Shown: piece by piece, positions 1-8,034 of the stretch | Numbering within the stretch: the stretch's first letter is position 1 | How the letters are laid out: every line of letters starts with the position of its first letter | DNA from: an uncultured Duncaniella sp. | GTDB taxonomy: Bacteria; Bacteroidota; Bacteroidia; Bacteroidales; Muribaculaceae | Reading direction: 5' to 3' | DNA length: 28,393 nt | Assembly: GCA_910588795.1 (NCBI GenBank) | Contig: CAJURI010000031.1 | Location: 1-28,393, forward strand | Position numbers and translations under genes: made by a program | Notes under the pieces: model-generated | What the model was told of the DNA's origin: nothing | Seen by the model: the letters and a program-made list of their open reading frames with translations, nothing else | The model's database searches: none

Positions 1-53
1 TGTTGCTCAGGAACTTATAAATAAAGTTAAATTATAGTGTTGCGGAATTAAGG

Positions 54-566
54 ATGAACAGATTCTCTTTTCTCATGGTTGTTTTGTTGCTCATGGCGGT
101 GTGCCCGATGAGTACGTTGGCATTATCGGATGGCGTTGGTGGTATGTGTGTTGATTCTGCAGCGAAAAGCATTGAACTTACGGATTTAGAGCGGCAGGTT
201 ATAATCCGGAGTGCGCAGAAAGTAAGGACGGATGTCCGTGACAGGTTCGAACGTCTGCACGATGAGTGGTATGATGCGTCGAAGAAAGATATGCGGATTC
301 TTGTTAGCAGTTCCATATATTCACGCATGGAGGCCCCTCAGTTCAAAGAACTGTTGGAAATGGGTGACGAAATAATCCCGCTGGTAGTTGAAAAAATGAT
401 GGACAGAAAGTATTTTTTCACCCAAGTGCTATACGAGGCATTGATGGAAGGTCGCCGTGTTTTGTATGATGAAACTGTCATCCGGTCCGCTCAAGACAGG
501 GCCCAACTATTGGTTCGTGAATGGATATGGGTCGGGCGTGGCAAGATGAGCCAGCAATCATTGTAG
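54..566 (+). CDS. Small exported protein of unknown function
   Basis: A 170-residue protein that I do not recognise. Residues 1-23 look like a signal peptide (basic start MNR, then a hydrophobic run ending near TLALS), with no lipobox cysteine, so export to the periplasm is likely. The mature part is mostly charged and probably helical, with many Arg, Glu and Asp residues and no enzyme motif I can name. The hydrophobic patch near residues 105-115 is too short for a membrane span. It ends 31 bases before the MFS gene on the same strand, so co-transcription is possible, but nothing ties the two in function. The gene is real judging by its full-length frame, plausible start and signal peptide; the function is unknown. 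Confidence 0.7.
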   Translation: MNRFSFLMVVLLLMAVCPMSTLALSDGVGGMCVDSAAKSIELTDLERQVIIRSAQKVRTDVRDRFERLHDEWYDASKKDMRILVSSSIYSRMEAPQFKELLEMGDEIIPLVVEKMMDRKYFFTQVLYEALMEGRRVLYDETVIRSAQDRAQLLVREWIWVGRGKMSQQSL

Positions 567-597
567 ATTAGAATGCTTCTTTGGGGATGATGGATAT

Positions 598-1866
598 GTG
601 AGCGATAGTAATATGGAAATATTGCGTAACTTTGCAGCGCGAAAAAATCATATTGCTAGTATAATGAACTTAATATCCAAGATGAGGCGGCTGGCTGAAA
701 TGCCCACGTTTCATGTGCTGCTTGCTCTGAGTGCGGCTCACTGTCTGAATGATCTGCTGCAGTCGGTCATAACGGCTGTGTACCCGATGCTGAAGGCCGA
801 TCTCGGATTGTCGTTTGGCCAGATAGGTGTCATTACGCTTGTGTATCAGTTGGCGGCCTCGATATTTCAGCCGGTGGTCGGATATGCTTTCGACAGACGT
901 CCGTTTGTGTTCAGCCTCCCCGCCGGCATGGTGTCCACGTCGATAGGTATAGTGATGTTTGCCTATTGCGATACTATGGCGGGCATACTTGTGTCGGTGT
1001 TCATGGTGGGTATAGGGTCGGCTACGCTCCATCCCGAGGCGTCGCGCATCACTTCGCTTGCCGGAAGAGAGCGAAGAGGGTTTGCACAGTCGGTGTTTCA
1101 GGTAGGAGGCAATCTGGGCGGTTCGGTGGGCCCGCTGCTCGTCGCGCTCATAGTCGCTCCTCACGGGCGGCATTACATTTTGTGGTTCCTTGTGGCGTCA
1201 ACTTTATGCTTCGCAGCCATGAGGCCTATATGCAGATGGTATGGGCTGTACCTGAAGGGGCTGCGTGAACGTCCGCGTGAGGCGTCCGGACATGCGTGCC
1301 TGCCGCTGTCGAAGGGCATGACTGTCTTCACTATAGCTGTGATAGCCGTGCTCATATTCTCCAAGTACATCTACATGGCTTCCCTGTCGAGCTACTATAC
1401 GTTTTATCTCATAGACAAGTTCGGGGTGAGCGTATCGCAGTCGCAGATATTTCTCTTTGTCTTTGTTGTCTCCACTGCGGTCGGCACTCTTGTGGGAGGG
1501 CCTGTGGGCGACCGTTACGGGCGTAAGATAGTGATATGGGTGTCGATACTCGGCACTGCGCCATTCAGCCTGCTCATGCCGCATGTGTCGCTTCCGGTGA
1601 CTGTGGCGCTGAGTTTCTGTGCCGGATTCATGCTGTCGTCGGCCTTCCCTGCCATACTCCTTTATGCGCAGGAGCTGTTGCCTGCAAAACTCGGGATGAT
1701 CTCGGGCTTGTTTTTCGGGTTCTCGTTCGGAGTAGGCGGAATAGCGTCGGCCGTTCTTGGCGGATATGCCGACACTTACGGTATAGAGGCTGTCTACAAC
1801 GTGTGCGCCTACACCCCTTTGTTGGGCATAGTGGCCGGACTTCTCCCCAATCTGAAGAATCTGTGA
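598..1866 (+). CDS. MFS transporter, fosmidomycin-resistance (Fsr) type
   Basis: An inner-membrane major facilitator protein of about 12 helices, 422 residues from the GTG at 598. The first helix carries an AHCLNDLLQS segment followed by AVYPMLKADLGLSF, which is the characteristic opening of the Fsr exporter group. The cytoplasmic loop signature GDRYGRK lies near residue 305. Known relatives export fosmidomycin and similar small molecules by proton antiport; the true substrate here cannot be read from sequence. Start choice is uncertain: ATG codons at 613 and 664 are in frame, and the 664 start would give the short N-terminus usual in this family. No drug-resistance genes are adjacent, so a housekeeping efflux role is as likely as resistance. 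Confidence 0.88.
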   Translation: MSDSNMEILRNFAARKNHIASIMNLISKMRRLAEMPTFHVLLALSAAHCLNDLLQSVITAVYPMLKADLGLSFGQIGVITLVYQLAASIFQPVVGYAFDRRPFVFSLPAGMVSTSIGIVMFAYCDTMAGILVSVFMVGIGSATLHPEASRITSLAGRERRGFAQSVFQVGGNLGGSVGPLLVALIVAPHGRHYILWFLVASTLCFAAMRPICRWYGLYLKGLRERPREASGHACLPLSKGMTVFTIAVIAVLIFSKYIYMASLSSYYTFYLIDKFGVSVSQSQIFLFVFVVSTAVGTLVGGPVGDRYGRKIVIWVSILGTAPFSLLMPHVSLPVTVALSFCAGFMLSSAFPAILLYAQELLPAKLGMISGLFFGFSFGVGGIASAVLGGYADTYGIEAVYNVCAYTPLLGIVAGLLPNLKNL

Positions 1867-1885
1867 AAAACTCGGCACGTATAAA

Positions 1886-1916
1886 TTTGTGGTTACCGAA
1901 ATTTTGACTACATTTG
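1886..1916 (+). promoter_or_regulatory. Promoter of the methylmalonyl-CoA decarboxylase operon
   Basis: TTTG at 1886-1889 is followed after exactly 19 bases by TACATTTG at 1909-1916. This fits the Bacteroidetes primary sigma consensus (-33 TTTG, -7 TAnnTTTG). Transcription would start near 1922, giving a leader of about 45 bases before the epimerase ATG. It lies in the gap after the MFS gene and so separates the two transcription units. Confidence 0.7.
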
Positions 1917-1966
1917 CAACGGTTAAAAAATCCTAAAAAAACAATCCTTATAATCATATACTTACA

Positions 1967-2389
1967 ATGGATATTTCGCATATCGAACATGTAGGCATCG
2001 CAGTCCCCAATCTGGAGGAGGCCATCGCCTTTTATGAAAACACCCTTGGCATCAAGTGTTTTGCTATTGAGGAAGTAGAGGACCAGAAAGTGCGCACAGC
2101 ATTCTTCAAGATCGGTCAGACCAAGATCGAGCTTCTTGAGGGGACAGCTCCCGAGAGCGCGATAAGCAAGTTTATCGCCAACAATGGCGGCCGCGGTGGC
2201 ATACAGCACATCGCACTTGCTATCGAGGACGGAGTCGCAAACGCGCTTGCCGAGGTAGAGGGCAAGGGATGCCGTCTCATCGACAAGGCTCCCCGCAAGG
2301 GTGCCGAAGGTCTTAATATTGCATTCCTTCATCCGAAGTCAACTTGCGGCACTCTCATAGAGCTCTGCGAGGACCCCAACAAAAAGTAA
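1967..2389 (+). CDS. mce: Methylmalonyl-CoA epimerase
   Basis: Interconverts (R)- and (S)-methylmalonyl-CoA in the succinate-propionate pathway. At 140 residues it has the usual length. It shows the two-repeat vicinal-oxygen-chelate fold: IEHVGIAVPNLEEAIAFY at the start and GGIQHIALAIED in the second half. Likely metal ligands are His8, Glu55 (in KIELLE), His81 and Glu132 (in TLIELCE), matching the family pattern. It is the first gene of an operon whose next four genes encode the Na+-pumping decarboxylase that uses its product. A good promoter lies just upstream. Nothing is unusual in the protein itself. Confidence 0.95.
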   Translation: MDISHIEHVGIAVPNLEEAIAFYENTLGIKCFAIEEVEDQKVRTAFFKIGQTKIELLEGTAPESAISKFIANNGGRGGIQHIALAIEDGVANALAEVEGKGCRLIDKAPRKGAEGLNIAFLHPKSTCGTLIELCEDPNKK

Positions 2390-2403
2390 AATTTAAAGAG
2401 TAA

Positions 2404-2476
2404 AAAAGTTTATAAGGTTATGGAGCGGGGATCGACCCGAACAGTCGTCTTCAGAAACCAGGCTTTATAAACTTTT
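2404..2476. other. Structured intergenic inverted repeat between mce and mmdA
   Basis: A perfect 12-bp inverted repeat (AAAAGTTTATAA at 2404-2415, its complement at 2465-2476) encloses 49 bases. Inside, GGTT (2416-2419) can pair with AACC (2456-2459), and CGGG (2426-2429) with CCCG (2436-2439) closes a six-base loop. No T-tract follows, so it does not look like a simple terminator. It sits in the leader of mmdA inside the operon and could be a processing or stability hairpin, or a regulatory leader. The pairing is visible in the sequence; any role is inference. Confidence 0.5.
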
Positions 2477-2500
2477 AAACTGTAAATTCACGACAATAGA

Positions 2501-4054
2501 ATGAGCAATCAGCTTGAAAAAGTAAAAGAGCTTATCGCCCTGCGCGAGGAGGCTCGTCTGGGCGGTGGCGAAAAGGCCATACAGAAACAGCACGAACGCG
2601 GCAAGTACACAGCCCGCGAGCGTATAGCCCAGCTCCTCGATGAGGGTTCGTTTGAGGAGATCGACATGTTTGTGCGTCACCGTTGCTACAACTTCGGACA
2701 GGAGAAGAAGAGCTACCTTGGCGATGGCGTTGTGACAGGTTACGGCACTATAGAAGGCCGCCTCGTGTATGTGTTCGCACAGGACTTCACAGTGTTTGGC
2801 GGATCACTCAGCGAGACCATGGCACTTAAGATATGCAAGATCATGGACATGGCCATGAAGATGGGTGCTCCCGTGATAGGTCTTAACGACTCGGGCGGTG
2901 CCCGCATCCAGGAGGGCATCAACGCTCTTGCAGGATATGCCGAGATATTCCAGCGCAATATCCTTGCGTCGGGAGTCATACCCCAGATTTCTGCGATCCT
3001 CGGTCCGTGTGCCGGCGGTGCGGTATATTCACCCGCGCTTACCGACTTCACAATCATGACAAAGGGTATCTCATATATGTTCCTCACAGGTCCGAAAGTG
3101 GTCAAGACAGTGACCGGCGAGGATGTGACCCAGGAGGCTCTTGGCGGTGCTGCAGTGCATGCGCAGAAGAGCGGCGTGGCTCACTTTGCTGCCGAGGACG
3201 GAGAGGAGACCCTGTCGATCATACGCAAACTCTTCAGCTACATACCTCAGAACAATCTTGAGGAGCCGCCGCTGGTGGAGTGCAATGACCCCATTGACCG
3301 TCTTGAAGACTCTCTCAATGACATCATACCTGATTCGGCCAACAGGCCTTATGACATGTATGAGGTGATTGGCGCGATAGTCGACAATGGCGAATTCCTC
3401 GAGATACAGCGCGACTATGCCAAGAATATCATCATAGGTTTCGCCCGCTTCAACGGACAGGCAGTCGGCGTGGTGGCCAACCAGCCCAAGTTCCTTGCCG
3501 GCGTGCTCGACAGCAACGCATCACGCAAGGGCGCGCGCTTCGTGCGTTTCTGCGATGCGTTCAACATCCCCCTTGTCACCCTCGTCGATGTCCCGGGCTT
3601 CCTTCCCGGCACAGGACAGGAGTACAACGGCGTGATCCTTCACGGAGCCAAGCTGCTTTATGCCTACGGCGAGGCCACAGTGCCCAAGGTGACCGTGACA
3701 CTGCGCAAGAGCTATGGCGGAAGCCACATCGTGATGTCGTGCAAGCAGCTGCGCGGCGATATGAACTACGCATGGCCTACAGCCGAGATCGCTGTGATGG
3801 GCGGCGCAGGAGCAGTCGAGGTGCTTTATGCCAAGGAGGCAAAGGCTTCCGAGAATCCCGCACAGGTGCTTCAGGAGAAGGAGGCAGAGTACAACAAACT
3901 CTTCTGCAACCCCTACAATGCAGCACGCTATGGATATATCGACGATGTCATAGAGCCACGCAACACCCGATTCCGTATCATCCGCGCACTCCAGCAGCTT
4001 GCCACCAAGAAGGTGGTCAATCCCGCCAAGAAGCACGGCAACATACCTCTATAA
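2501..4054 (+). CDS. mmdA: Methylmalonyl-CoA decarboxylase alpha subunit (carboxyltransferase)
   Basis: Moves the carboxyl group of methylmalonyl-CoA onto the biotin of the carrier subunit, yielding propionyl-CoA. At 517 residues it has the normal length for the acyl-CoA carboxylase beta / decarboxylase alpha family. The N-terminal half has the CoA-site region with SGGARIQEG (131-139) and the oxyanion segment GPCAGGAVYSPAL (168-180). The C-terminal half has PGFLPGTGQEYNGVI and RKSYGGSHIVM. The sequence alone does not separate propionyl-CoA carboxylase beta from decarboxylase alpha. The neighbours decide it: gamma, biotin carrier and Na+-pumping beta subunits follow, with no biotin carboxylase nearby. 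It is cytoplasmic and docks on the membrane complex. Confidence 0.95.
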   Translation: MSNQLEKVKELIALREEARLGGGEKAIQKQHERGKYTARERIAQLLDEGSFEEIDMFVRHRCYNFGQEKKSYLGDGVVTGYGTIEGRLVYVFAQDFTVFGGSLSETMALKICKIMDMAMKMGAPVIGLNDSGGARIQEGINALAGYAEIFQRNILASGVIPQISAILGPCAGGAVYSPALTDFTIMTKGISYMFLTGPKVVKTVTGEDVTQEALGGAAVHAQKSGVAHFAAEDGEETLSIIRKLFSYIPQNNLEEPPLVECNDPIDRLEDSLNDIIPDSANRPYDMYEVIGAIVDNGEFLEIQRDYAKNIIIGFARFNGQAVGVVANQPKFLAGVLDSNASRKGARFVRFCDAFNIPLVTLVDVPGFLPGTGQEYNGVILHGAKLLYAYGEATVPKVTVTLRKSYGGSHIVMSCKQLRGDMNYAWPTAEIAVMGGAGAVEVLYAKEAKASENPAQVLQEKEAEYNKLFCNPYNAARYGYIDDVIEPRNTRFRIIRALQQLATKKVVNPAKKHGNIPL

Positions 4055-4072
4055 ACACCCCACGCTTCCAAT

Positions 4073-5002
4073 ATGAAAAAGAGAATATTAACCCTCTTAG
4101 TGGTGGCACTCGCAGGCGTCATCGCCATCTCTGCCCAGGGCCGTCGCGGCCTCAGGATCAATGAGGTGATGATCGTCAACGACTCCACCAGCGTGGTCGA
4201 CGACTTCGGCAGGTACAATGCATGGGTGGAGCTTTACAACTCTACCTTCGGCCCGCTCGAGATTTCGAGTGTGTTCCTGACCAATGATCCGTCGAAACCT
4301 ACGCTCTACCCTGTGCCCCTGGGGGATGTCAACACTGAGATCCCGGCCCGCCAGCACATATTGTTCTGGGCTGACGGACAGCCTAACAAGGGCACGTTCC
4401 ACACCAACTTCGTGTTCACTCCCGGCGAGGACAATTACATCGCCATATATGATGCCGACGGTAAGTCGCTGATCGACGAGATCACAGTGCCCGGGGATCT
4501 GAAGCCCGGACAGACCTATGCCCGCAAAGTCGACGGCGAGGGTGGTGTGAATGTCGTGGACGCGTGGGAAGTGCGTGACGGCTCGGACGAGAAGTACATC
4601 ACTCCTTCGAGCAACAATGTCATAAAGAGCACCAACAAGAAGGTGGACATGTTTGCCGATCAGGACAAGAACGGTTTCGGTATGGCCATAATGGCAATGT
4701 GCATCGTGTTTACCGCTCTTCTTGTTCTTGCATTGTGCTTCAACATCATCAACAAGATAGGTGCGCGCATATCCACAAAGCGCAAGGAGAAGGCTCTTGC
4801 CGACACCATGCCGGAGATAGTTGCGGAAGGACGTCCGGACAATGATTCCGGCGAGGCAATAGCCGCCATATCCATGGCCCTTCATGACCATCTTGACGCT
4901 CACGACCGTGAGAGCGCGGTGCTCACCATCAATAAGGTGCGTCGTGCCTACTCACCATGGAGTTCTAAAATCTACTCACTGCGCGAGCTACCGCGCCGTT
5001 AA
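4073..5002 (+). CDS. Decarboxylase gamma subunit (OadG) fused to a lamin-tail-like domain
   Basis: A 309-residue protein in the slot where the short gamma subunit is expected. Residues 1-22 form a signal peptide. Residues 26 to about 185 resemble a lamin-tail (LTD) beta sandwich: it opens with LRINEVMIVND, has WVELYN near 51 and closes with YITPSSNN, typical landmarks of that fold. A single membrane helix follows at about 202-225. The cytoplasmic tail ends in INKVRRAYSPWSSKIYSLR, a conserved-looking motif of Bacteroidales OadG proteins. OadG normally joins alpha to beta and is only about 80-100 residues. Here a periplasmic domain has been added. It sits 18 bases after mmdA and 32 before the biotin carrier. 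The LTD assignment rests on motif recognition only. Confidence 0.82.
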   Translation: MKKRILTLLVVALAGVIAISAQGRRGLRINEVMIVNDSTSVVDDFGRYNAWVELYNSTFGPLEISSVFLTNDPSKPTLYPVPLGDVNTEIPARQHILFWADGQPNKGTFHTNFVFTPGEDNYIAIYDADGKSLIDEITVPGDLKPGQTYARKVDGEGGVNVVDAWEVRDGSDEKYITPSSNNVIKSTNKKVDMFADQDKNGFGMAIMAMCIVFTALLVLALCFNIINKIGARISTKRKEKALADTMPEIVAEGRPDNDSGEAIAAISMALHDHLDAHDRESAVLTINKVRRAYSPWSSKIYSLRELPRR

Positions 5003-5034
5003 TCAACACCACAATTCAATCAGTAAACTAAATC

Positions 5035-5469
5035 ATGAAAGAATATAAGTATCGCATAAACGGCAACCTCTATACGGTGAAAGTGGGCGACATAGACAAC
5101 AATCTCGCCAAGGTAGAAGTCAACGGCGTCCCCTATAAGGTGGAGCTCGAGAAGACCGACAAGCCTGTCACTATAGTGAGCAAGCCCCGCCCGTCGGCCG
5201 CACCCCGCACCGACACCGGCGCAAAGGTGATCAGCAAGGCTCCCGTATCGGCCGCCGGATTCCAGGTGAAGGCTCCTCTGCCCGGCGTGGTGATGAGCAT
5301 CCCCGTCAAGGTCGGAGATGTCGTGAAGGCTTCCGATACCGTAGTTATGCTCGAGGCTATGAAGATGGAGAACGCCATACATGCCGGACAGGATGGCAAG
5401 GTGGCATCCATAGCTGTCAGCGTCGGTGACTCTGTGCTCGACGGTGCAGTCCTCATAACTCTCGAATAA
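5035..5469 (+). CDS. mmdC: Biotin carboxyl carrier subunit of methylmalonyl-CoA decarboxylase
   Basis: Carries the carboxyl group on biotin from the alpha subunit to the membrane beta subunit. At 144 residues it has three parts: an N-terminal segment of about 45 residues starting MKEYKYRINGNLYTV, a flexible Pro/Ala-containing linker (about 45-75), and a C-terminal biotinyl domain. The biotin site is EAMKMEN at 107-113, with Lys110 as the attachment lysine. The start is clear and the gene is packed between the gamma and beta subunit genes, as in other Bacteroidales. The protein should need biotin ligase for function; none is in this window. Confidence 0.94.
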   Translation: MKEYKYRINGNLYTVKVGDIDNNLAKVEVNGVPYKVELEKTDKPVTIVSKPRPSAAPRTDTGAKVISKAPVSAAGFQVKAPLPGVVMSIPVKVGDVVKASDTVVMLEAMKMENAIHAGQDGKVASIAVSVGDSVLDGAVLITLE

Positions 5470-5488
5470 TCTCTTAATTACCTATATT

Positions 5489-6646
5489 ATGAGTTTTGGA
5501 GATTTCATAATGCAAAACCTTCAGGAGTTCTGGCACCTGACAGGTTTCTATAATGCCACATGGGAGCACCTCGTGATGCTTTTGGTGGGCCTCTTCTTCA
5601 TATGGCTCGCCATAAAGAAAAATTTCGAGCCCATGCTCCTCGTGCCTATAGGCTTCGGCATACTCATCGGGAACATCCCCTTCAATACCACTGCCGGACT
5701 GGAAGTGGGCATATATGAGGAGGGATCTGTGCTTAACATCCTTTATAACGGTGTGAGCGCGGGCTGGTATCCTCCGCTGATATTTCTCGGCATAGGTGCC
5801 ATGACAGATTTCTCGGCACTGATCGCCAATCCTAAGCTTATGCTTATCGGAGCGGCCGCACAGTTTGGCATCTTCGGCGCATATATGGTGGCCCTGCTCT
5901 TGGGATTTGCCCCCGATCAGGCCGGTGCCATAGCCATCATCGGCGGTGCCGACGGTCCTACCGCCATCTTCCTGTCGTCGAAGCTTGCCCCTAATCTGAT
6001 GGGAGCCATAGCCGTGTCGGCCTATTCCTACATGGCACTTGTGCCTGTGATACAGCCGCCGCTGATGCGCCTGTTCACAACAAAGCATGAGCGCGTGATA
6101 AAGATGAAGCCTGCGCGTGCCGTGTCGCAGAACGAGAAGATCATCTTCCCGATAGTGGGTATGATACTTACCTGTTTTGTAGTGCCGTCAGGCATACCTC
6201 TGCTCGGCATGCTCTTCTTCGGTAACCTTCTGCGCGAGTGTGGCGTGACCAACCGCCTTGCAAAGACTGCAAGCAACGCCCTTACCGATATCGTCACAAT
6301 CCTCCTCGGAATGACAGTGGGTGCATCCACCCAGGCATCGGAGTTCCTTACATGGGAGACGGTGCGCATATTCCTGCTCGGATTCATGGCGTTCATAATA
6401 GCCTCGGCAAGCGGCGTGCTTTTTGTCAAACTTTTCAATCTCTTCCTCCCCAAGAACAAGAAGATCAACCCCCTCATCGGCAATGCCGGCGTTTCGGCTG
6501 TGCCTATGTCGGCCCGCATCTCCAACAACTTGGGCCTGGAGTATGATCCCTCCAACTATCTGCTTATGCACGCCATGGGCCCGAATGTGGCCGGCGTTAT
6601 CGGCTCGGCTGTTGCTGCGGGCGTGCTCCTCGGATTCCTTGCCTAA
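5489..6646 (+). CDS. mmdB: Na+-translocating decarboxylase beta subunit
   Basis: The integral membrane subunit that decarboxylates carboxybiotin and exports sodium ions. It is 385 residues with about nine or more hydrophobic segments. The hallmark IIGGADGPTAIF lies at about 150-161, with Asp155 the likely ion-binding aspartate of the family. The C-terminal hallmark SNNLGLEYDPSNYLLMHAMG and a final GPNVAGVIGSA stretch are intact. It lies 19 bases after the biotin carrier gene and is the last gene of the operon, followed at once by a strong terminator. The length is within the family range (about 375-430). Confidence 0.95.
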   Translation: MSFGDFIMQNLQEFWHLTGFYNATWEHLVMLLVGLFFIWLAIKKNFEPMLLVPIGFGILIGNIPFNTTAGLEVGIYEEGSVLNILYNGVSAGWYPPLIFLGIGAMTDFSALIANPKLMLIGAAAQFGIFGAYMVALLLGFAPDQAGAIAIIGGADGPTAIFLSSKLAPNLMGAIAVSAYSYMALVPVIQPPLMRLFTTKHERVIKMKPARAVSQNEKIIFPIVGMILTCFVVPSGIPLLGMLFFGNLLRECGVTNRLAKTASNALTDIVTILLGMTVGASTQASEFLTWETVRIFLLGFMAFIIASASGVLFVKLFNLFLPKNKKINPLIGNAGVSAVPMSARISNNLGLEYDPSNYLLMHAMGPNVAGVIGSAVAAGVLLGFLA

Positions 6647-6657
6647 AAGCTGATTGT

Positions 6658-6696
6658 ACGGGTGTTGCACCTCACGGGTGCAACACCCGTTTTTTT
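6658..6696 (+). terminator. Rho-independent terminator of the mmd operon
   Basis: A perfect 14-bp stem (ACGGGTGTTGCACC at 6658-6671, complement at 6677-6690) with a 5-base loop is followed directly by a run of T residues to 6696. It begins 12 bases after the beta-subunit stop. This is the clearest terminator on the plus strand in this part of the window. Confidence 0.92.
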
Positions 6697-6825
6697 ATTT
6701 TGTTAAGATCTTTACACATATATCGAACATTACGCATAGTAAGGGCGTTTTAGTATCAGGAACACAGAATGTGAGCGTCTTCTCTCAGATTCATCACATA
6801 GCTCACCCACTTAACTTCGGCTAAA

Positions 6826-7182
6826 ATGGTAACAAAACAAGTCATCAACACGCTTTACAAGCAGTTCAGCCGCCCCCCAAAGTCGCCGGATGAACTTAAT
6901 CTGGGTCTTATCTTTGATTATACGATGGATAATCACGGGATATTCATTGATGAAGACAATCTTTATATTGGGAGCATAGAGCCCTCCTCTCCGTTCTCGA
7001 CAATAGAGCTGAAGCGCATTCACGAGATCGTGGAGTTCGAGAAAGTCATAGCCATTGTCCTCCCTTCGTCCATAATATTCCTTAATAAAGAGAATTCCGA
7101 TGTGCATATACATCTGCGCCTTGACGAGGAGAAGCCCACTGTGTGGCAGCGCATCAAGACAGCAGTTGCACGCGGATCCTGA
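6826..7182 (+). CDS. Conserved-looking protein of unknown function
   Basis: A 118-residue soluble protein with no signal peptide or membrane helix. The fold looks mixed alpha/beta, with beta-rich stretches such as DEDNLYIGSIE and KVIAIVLPSSIIFLN and a C-terminal amphipathic helix (PTVWQRIKTAVA). I can name no family with confidence. It lies 55 bases upstream of tcdA on the same strand and could share its transcript. The 129 bases between the mmd terminator and this start hold nothing I can assign. The gene is credible from frame, length and composition; the function is unknown. Confidence 0.7.
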   Translation: MVTKQVINTLYKQFSRPPKSPDELNLGLIFDYTMDNHGIFIDEDNLYIGSIEPSSPFSTIELKRIHEIVEFEKVIAIVLPSSIIFLNKENSDVHIHLRLDEEKPTVWQRIKTAVARGS

Positions 7183-7237
7183 CATGCCGCCGCTCACCGC
7201 CGGACTATCGTATAATCGCGGATTGTGACATTTAAAT

Positions 7238-8020
7238 ATGCTTCGCTCACAGATATTCGACCGTACAGCACGTCTGCTTGGCAATGACGGGCTGGAGTGT
7301 CTTGACAGAATCAAAGTTATAATATTCGGTGTAGGCGGCGTGGGAAGCTGGGCTGCCGAGACACTGGTGCGCACAGGGGTCACCCATGTGACGATCGTCG
7401 ACGCCGACAAAGTGGCTGCTTCAAATGTCAACCGTCAGCTTCCGGCTCTTGTCTCCACTGTAGGCCAGGTCAAGGTCGATGTGTTAAGACGACATCTTCT
7501 TGACATAAATCCCGAAGCCTCTGTTACCGCGCTTCACACTCTGTATAATACATCCACGGCATCGTCATTCAGTCTGGAAGATTATGATTATGTGATCGAT
7601 GCCATAGACTCACTTTCCGACAAGGCTCTTCTTATCCTTAATGCCACGGAGGCAATGTCGCTGCACAAGGGAATGAAACTTTTTTCATCAATGGGTGCGG
7701 CCCTCAAGCTTGATCCTTCCCGAATAGCCGTGGATGAGTTCTGGAAAGTGAAGGGATGCCCGCTCGCAGCGGCTTTGCGCCGCAAGTTCAAGAAGTCGGG
7801 CCGGTTTCCCGCCCGCAAGTTCAAGTGCGTGTATTCCGATGAGCTTGTGCCGAATTCTCCGGCATATGAACCTGCCGCTACTGAGGATGGCGGCATGGCA
7901 CCCATGTCGTTCAACAAGGCCGTGACAAACGGTTCGCTCATGCATATCACCTCGATATTCGGAATCACACTTGCCTCACTCGTAATACGGGATGCAATAA
8001 GCAGACATCACTCTTTTTAA
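7238..8020 (+). CDS. tcdA: tRNA threonylcarbamoyladenosine dehydratase
   Basis: An ATP-dependent E1-like enzyme that cyclises the t6A37 base of ANN-decoding tRNAs to ct6A. It is 260 residues, close to the roughly 268 of E. coli TcdA. The Rossmann nucleotide motif GVGGVGSW is at 31-38. It is followed by VDADKVAASNVNRQ (54-67), the ThiF/MoeB-type segment that holds the adenylating residues. Later SMGAALKLDPS and the C-terminal GITLASLVI helix fit the TcdA/CsdL branch rather than MoeB or ThiF. No sulfur-carrier gene is adjacent, which agrees. It is probably co-transcribed with the SGNH hydrolase gene 14 bases downstream. Confidence 0.9.
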   Translation: MLRSQIFDRTARLLGNDGLECLDRIKVIIFGVGGVGSWAAETLVRTGVTHVTIVDADKVAASNVNRQLPALVSTVGQVKVDVLRRHLLDINPEASVTALHTLYNTSTASSFSLEDYDYVIDAIDSLSDKALLILNATEAMSLHKGMKLFSSMGAALKLDPSRIAVDEFWKVKGCPLAAALRRKFKKSGRFPARKFKCVYSDELVPNSPAYEPAATEDGGMAPMSFNKAVTNGSLMHITSIFGITLASLVIRDAISRHHSF

Positions 8021-8034
8021 TCATATTCACAAAC

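Noticed and set aside
598..1866. Dedicated antibiotic-resistance determinant
   Set aside because: The protein belongs to the Fsr-type exporters, but the substrate is unproven and no mobile or resistance context is present.
4097..4903. A 268-codon open frame on the minus strand opposite the LTD-OadG gene
   Set aside because: The opposite strand has a signal peptide, membrane helix and operon context. This frame is His/Gly/Val-rich with no recognisable motif.
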